The position numbers were made by a program, and so were the translations under genes. A model generated the notes under the pieces. That model saw nothing but the letters and a program-made list of their open reading frames with translations. It made no database searches and had not been told where the DNA came from. From positions 1-64,000 of the forward strand of contig CAZHNS010000008.1 of the NCBI GenBank assembly GCA_964534175.1: DNA of 64,000 nt. Reading direction: 5' to 3'. The stretch is from JAFGHJ01 sp964534175 (GTDB lineage Bacteria; Hydrothermota; UBA3072). Every line of letters begins with the position of its first letter. The first letter of the stretch is position 1. This document shows, one piece after another, positions 60,999 to 64,000 of the stretch.

Positions 60999-61130
60999 TC
61001 TTGCGATGTCTTGTTACTGGTTTTTTTCTTATAAGCTATACGGGAAAGATACAATCAGTTCGTCGTGCTCGAAGTATCCAGTAAATGTTAAATCAAAAAT
61101 TAAATGGTAAAAATCAGAGGGAGGAATTAT

Positions 61131-62210
61131 ATGAAGTATCTAATTCGTTTGCTAATAATTGTTTTGATTTTCTTATTTGTAATATCAGGTGTCTATGCAG
61201 AAGAAAAAAAAGAGATAAAAGTGGGAGATTATTGGTGGAATCAACCTCCTCCGGTAAAGCCAATCGAGAATCCGCATAAAAAAGACCTTCCTCTTATAAA
61301 GGTAAAAGAAAATGAATTTGTTAATCCCGGGGGTGAGACAGTTGTATTCCGCGGATTGGCGCCTGCTGACGCTGATAAGCTAGAAAGGCAAGGATACTGG
61401 AATAAAAAGTTTTTTGAAGAAATGAAGAAAATGGGTTCGAATATAATTCGTCTTCCGGTTCATCCTATTGCGTGGAGAGAACGTACTCCAGAGGTTTATT
61501 TGAGACTGCTCGATGATGCGGTTCGGTGGTGTACAGAACTTAAAATGTATGTGATAATAGATTGGCATAGTATAGGCAATCTTGAGATGGAACTTTTTCA
61601 GGATCCGAATTATAATACCACTAAAAAGGAAACCTATGAGTTCTGGAAGACTATCGCTAATCATTTTAAAGGAAACAACACAGTTGCTTTTTATGAGATA
61701 TTCAACGAGCCCACTCACTATTTTGGTGCTCTGGGCAGTATGAGCTGGAGTGAGTGGAAAAAAATAAATGAAGATATAATTGGTTTAATCCGTGCGTATG
61801 ATAAGGAAACTATTCCTCTGGTGGCAGGATTTGACTGGGCATATGATTTGAATAACGTTCGGTACGAACCTATTAATGCAAAGGGAATTGGTTATACTGC
61901 CCATCCATATCCGTATAAAAGAAAAAAACCATGGGAACCTAAATGGGATGAAAATTTCGGATTTGCTAAGGAGCAGTATCCCGTTGTGGTGACAGAGTTT
62001 GGATTCAGTTTTGAGGAAATAAAAAAGGGTGAAAATAAAGGATACGGAGAGGCTATAGTTAAGTATCTTGAAGAAAGGGGGATTAGCTGGATTGCCTGGA
62101 TTTTTGACGCCGATTGGCACCCTCAAATGCTTAAATCGTGGGAAGGCTATGAGCTTACAGGAAGCGGGGAGTTTTTTAAAAAGGCATTGCATGGAAAGGT
62201 CGGAAAATAA
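61131..62210 (+). CDS. Secreted glycoside hydrolase family 5 enzyme
   Basis: A 359-residue protein from the ATG at 61131 (GGGAGG 5-6 bases upstream; an in-frame ATG at 61104 has none). The signal peptide is about 1-23. The (beta/alpha)8 GH5 domain has NIIRLPVHPIAW, VIIDWHS, YEIFNEPTH with acid/base Glu193, YTAHPYPY, and VVVTEFGF with nucleophile Glu289. This family includes endoglucanases, mannanases and others; the exact substrate cannot be read. With the GH67 and the cellobiose 2-epimerase it points to plant-cell-wall sugar use. mscL follows 35 bases downstream. Confidence 0.92.
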   Translation: MKYLIRLLIIVLIFLFVISGVYAEEKKEIKVGDYWWNQPPPVKPIENPHKKDLPLIKVKENEFVNPGGETVVFRGLAPADADKLERQGYWNKKFFEEMKKMGSNIIRLPVHPIAWRERTPEVYLRLLDDAVRWCTELKMYVIIDWHSIGNLEMELFQDPNYNTTKKETYEFWKTIANHFKGNNTVAFYEIFNEPTHYFGALGSMSWSEWKKINEDIIGLIRAYDKETIPLVAGFDWAYDLNNVRYEPINAKGIGYTAHPYPYKRKKPWEPKWDENFGFAKEQYPVVVTEFGFSFEEIKKGENKGYGEAIVKYLEERGISWIAWIFDADWHPQMLKSWEGYELTGSGEFFKKALHGKVGK

Positions 62211-62245
62211 TAATAAGAAAGTTGGTGTAAAAAAAGGAGTAATAG

Positions 62246-62689
62246 ATGTTAAAAGAATTTAAAGAATTTGCTATGCGCGGAAACATGGTTGACATGGCAG
62301 TTGGTATTATAATAGGTGGCGCTTTTGGCACAATTGTCAAGTCTCTTGTGTCTGATGTAATAATGCCTCCGATAGGGTTGTTGTTGGGTAAAGTTGATTT
62401 TTCTAACCTCTTTATTGTGCTTAGGGGGAGAGATGCTTCATATGCTACACTCGCCGAAGCTCAGGCTGCAGGGGCTGTCACATTAAATTATGGCGCCTTT
62501 ATTAATACAATAATAAGTTTTATTATTGTTGCTTTTGCGGTATTTCTAGTAATAAAGAATATTAATCGCTTGAAAAGGGAAGAGCCGGCGCCCGAACCAA
62601 CAACAAAAGAATGTCCTTATTGTCTTTCCGCTATACCTTTAGATGCTACGCGCTGTCCGTTTTGCACTTCGTCTTTAAAAAGCGAATGA
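62246..62689 (+). CDS. mscL: Large-conductance mechanosensitive channel with a C-terminal zinc ribbon
   Basis: A 147-residue channel. The N-terminal helix and first membrane span are typical (FKEFAMRGNMVDMAVGIIIG, then GTIVKSLVSDVIMPPIGLL). A periplasmic loop follows, and a second span (about 82-105). Instead of the usual helical bundle end, the C-terminus is a zinc-ribbon-like segment with CPYC and CPFC pairs (about 123-139), a variant found in many bacteria. It releases solutes on osmotic downshock. The gene is cotranscribed with GH5 by position (AAAAGGAG 7 bases upstream). Confidence 0.96.
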   Translation: MLKEFKEFAMRGNMVDMAVGIIIGGAFGTIVKSLVSDVIMPPIGLLLGKVDFSNLFIVLRGRDASYATLAEAQAAGAVTLNYGAFINTIISFIIVAFAVFLVIKNINRLKREEPAPEPTTKECPYCLSAIPLDATRCPFCTSSLKSE

Positions 62690-62799
62690 TCTTTGTAGAT
62701 ACAATATAAAAATTTAAGGTGTTTTATTAAGAAAGTAGACATAAGGTTTATTTTAATAACTTAATTCTTTACAGCATCAAGAAAGCCAGAATTATGCAC

Positions 62800-62827
62800 T
62801 TGACTTTTCGAAAAAGTTTTTTATTAT
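62800..62827 (+). promoter_or_regulatory. Promoter of the rhodanese gene
   Basis: TTGACT (62800-62805), 16 bp, TATTAT (62822-62827); a TATAAT three bases later gives a 19-bp spacer. Confidence 0.6.
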
Positions 62828-62881
62828 AATATAAGATTGGAACAATTGCATATTTGAAACGATTACAGAAAAGGAGGTAGT

Positions 62882-63751
62882 ATGGAGAAAAATTATCCTT
62901 TGGGTGGAGGTGTTTTAAAGTGGGCTGAAGGTGGATGGCTTGAGGAAAATTTAGGTGGGGAATTTTCTATTGTAGATGTTCAGCCTAATATACACGATTA
63001 TATTCTTGAGCACATTCCAGGTGCTGTCTATTTTAATCCTGACTTATTGAGGGTTCCATATAAAGGTAGGCCCGGTGCTTACATGCCGGAGAGGGCTGTA
63101 GAGTTGCTTTTCAGAAGGGTGGGACTTTCAAATGATTTTCCTGTGGTGGTTTATACTGGTGTTGGTGGTTTTAAGGGTTGGGGTGATGGTCTTGAACAAA
63201 CGATGGTCGCCTATTCACTTATTAGGTTTGGGCATAACAAAGTTTATGTTCTGGATGGCGGTCTTAATGATTGGAAAAAGAAAGGGAGAAAACTTACAAA
63301 AGATTTTCCGGTTATAGAAGAATCTGACTTTGAAGTGAAATTAAGGACAGATTACTGGCTTGAATATGAGGATTTTAAGAAAATTAAGGATGGGGTAGGT
63401 GTAGTTCTGCTCGATGCAAGACCGGCAAATGTTTATGAGGGTCAGGGTCCCTGGATTAAGCCCGGGCACATACCCGGAGCGATAAATCTACCCTGGAAGA
63501 GTTTAATGGCCGAAGAGAATTCGACTCTTTTAAAAGACGAAGATGAAATTAGGGATATTTTGGATAAAAAAGGTATAGATTCGGATAAAACCATAATATG
63601 TTCATGCGGTACGGGAAGAGAGGCAACCAATGAGTTCATTATGTTTAAGTTTCTTCTTGGCTACCCAAAAGTAAAGATATATGAAGGTTCTTTTACAGAA
63701 TGGTCCTCTTACCCTGATAACCCTACAGTAACCGGAGAAAATCCACGTTAA
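62882..63751 (+). CDS. Sulfurtransferase with two rhodanese domains
   Basis: A 289-residue protein of the thiosulfate/mercaptopyruvate sulfurtransferase type, with no signal peptide. The N-terminal domain (about 10-140) is structurally a rhodanese but lacks a Cys (YTGVGGFKG in the loop). The C-terminal domain (about 155-285) has HIPGAINLPW and the active loop CSCGTGREA, with Cys242 as probable persulfide carrier and Arg246. It may pass sulphane sulphur to an acceptor. AAAGGAGG lies 6 bases before the ATG. The glycyl-radical-like gene follows by 17 bases, so the two are probably cotranscribed. Confidence 0.93.
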   Translation: MEKNYPLGGGVLKWAEGGWLEENLGGEFSIVDVQPNIHDYILEHIPGAVYFNPDLLRVPYKGRPGAYMPERAVELLFRRVGLSNDFPVVVYTGVGGFKGWGDGLEQTMVAYSLIRFGHNKVYVLDGGLNDWKKKGRKLTKDFPVIEESDFEVKLRTDYWLEYEDFKKIKDGVGVVLLDARPANVYEGQGPWIKPGHIPGAINLPWKSLMAEENSTLLKDEDEIRDILDKKGIDSDKTIICSCGTGREATNEFIMFKFLLGYPKVKIYEGSFTEWSSYPDNPTVTGENPR

Positions 63752-63768
63752 AAAAGGAGGTTTTTTTA

Positions 63769-63951
63769 ATGGAAGAAAACATTGTTGAAAGGAAGGAAAA
63801 TTCGAAAGAAAAGGTTCTTGCAATCGGAGCAGAGGTGTATTCAAGGGTTGTAGGTTATTACCGTCCTGTTAAAAACTGGAATGACGGAAAAAGGGAAGAA
63901 TTCAAGGATAGAAATTATCTGTCTCACAACTCTGAAGAGGTTGCCGCGTAG
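63769..63951 (+). CDS. Stand-alone glycyl-radical-domain-like protein (NrdD C-terminus type)
   Basis: A 60-residue protein. Residues about 17-50 read YSRVVGYYRPVKNWNDGKRE, then EFKDR, which matches the C-terminal glycyl-radical segment of anaerobic ribonucleotide reductase (NrdD). There the Gly in RVxGY carries the radical. Here it is Gly29. The rest of NrdD and its Cys-rich zinc site are missing. AAAGGAGG is 8 bases before the ATG, and the protein ends naturally. It could be a separate radical subunit that works with an NrdD elsewhere, similar in idea to YfiD (GrcA) for pyruvate formate-lyase. Known in other bacteria only as small hypothetical or NrdD-annotated proteins. Confidence 0.75.
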   Translation: MEENIVERKENSKEKVLAIGAEVYSRVVGYYRPVKNWNDGKREEFKDRNYLSHNSEEVAA

Positions 63952-63978
63952 TTTATAGTTTAATAAGAGGAGAAAAAT

Positions 63979-64000
63979 TTGCTTTTCGAGAAAGTTGAAT
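63979..64000 (+). CDS. Start of a further gene, cut by the window end
   Basis: A TTG at 63979 follows AGAGGAG by 6 bases and opens a frame reading LLFEKVE to the window edge. Its position after the glycyl-radical-like gene would suit an activating radical SAM enzyme, but seven codons are too few to say. Confidence 0.35.

Noticed and set aside
61006..61110. A 34-codon frame before the GH5 gene starting MSCYWFFSYKLYGKD
   Set aside because: It has no ribosome site and lies in the probable leader. The first part recalls the N-terminus of a CstA-like membrane protein, but it is too short to support even a pseudogene call.

Overview
The window is 64 kb of AT-rich bacterial DNA with one tRNA, no rRNA and no CRISPR array. 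The gene set points to a Gram-negative anaerobe of the FCB/candidate-phylum type. It has outer-membrane proteins (TonB-dependent receptor, PorV-like barrel, TolC), many lipoproteins, and secreted proteins ending in a C-terminal sorting domain like that of type IX secretion cargo. It also has an anaerobic-style oxidative-stress unit (Fur/PerR regulator plus Dps-like ferritin) and a stand-alone glycyl-radical domain of anaerobic ribonucleotide reductase type. I cannot name the phylum from sequence alone. Vegetative promoters are unusually legible, mostly TTGACA/TTGACT with a 16-17 bp spacer and a TATAAT-like -10.

Region by region: 0-4.6 kb holds a Trm112 protein, an ECF sigma/anti-sigma/YbjQ operon, an Xre regulator with a membrane protein, and a membrane diguanylate cyclase. 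4.67-10.4 kb looks like a decayed genomic island. It starts at tRNA-Leu(CAG), has an N-terminal fragment of a serine recombinase just inside and a C-terminal recombinase fragment at the far end. Between them lie three adjacent genes whose products all end in winged-helix-like domains (one also carries a HEPN/Abi_C-like RxxxxxxH motif), an unknown gene, a 4-fold beta flower protein and a WG-repeat protein with a CFI-box tail. 10.6-16 kb holds a cyclophilin, an LpoB/COG3014/LPP20/lipoprotein operon and endonuclease III.

16-27.8 kb holds a duplicated CBM9-like secreted protein, a TonB receptor / secreted FN3 protein / PorV operon, a repeat lipoprotein and a cellobiose 2-epimerase-like enzyme. 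28-36.7 kb is an envelope-stress and efflux cluster: DOMON-like lipoprotein, thymidylate-synthase-like protein, Spy-like lipoprotein, ECF sigma, putative anti-sigma, a second Spy-like protein, and TolC-MacA-MacB. Three promoters of form GGAAC-N18-GTC(A/T)TA lie upstream of the DOMON lipoprotein and both Spy-like genes, and they define a probable self-regulated ECF regulon. 37-44 kb has a MATE transporter, a metallopeptidase/propeller/barrel protein, TrmO, a B12-radical SAM protein and an RRM protein.

44.2-52.2 kb is a three-gene operon of large secreted proteins (1,284-aa unknown, FN3 array, papain-like fold). 52-64 kb holds a secreted protein with a sorting tail, the Dps/PerR unit with two palindromic operators, and a GH67 alpha-glucuronidase flanked by two lipoprotein genes that share a ~466-bp near-identical direct repeat. 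After these come YgjV, a GH5 glycosidase, MscL, a rhodanese and the glycyl-radical mini-protein. Many intergenic gaps contain degenerate repeated phrases (CACAGAG-type, CCTAAAACC-type, TTAACTAATT-type).
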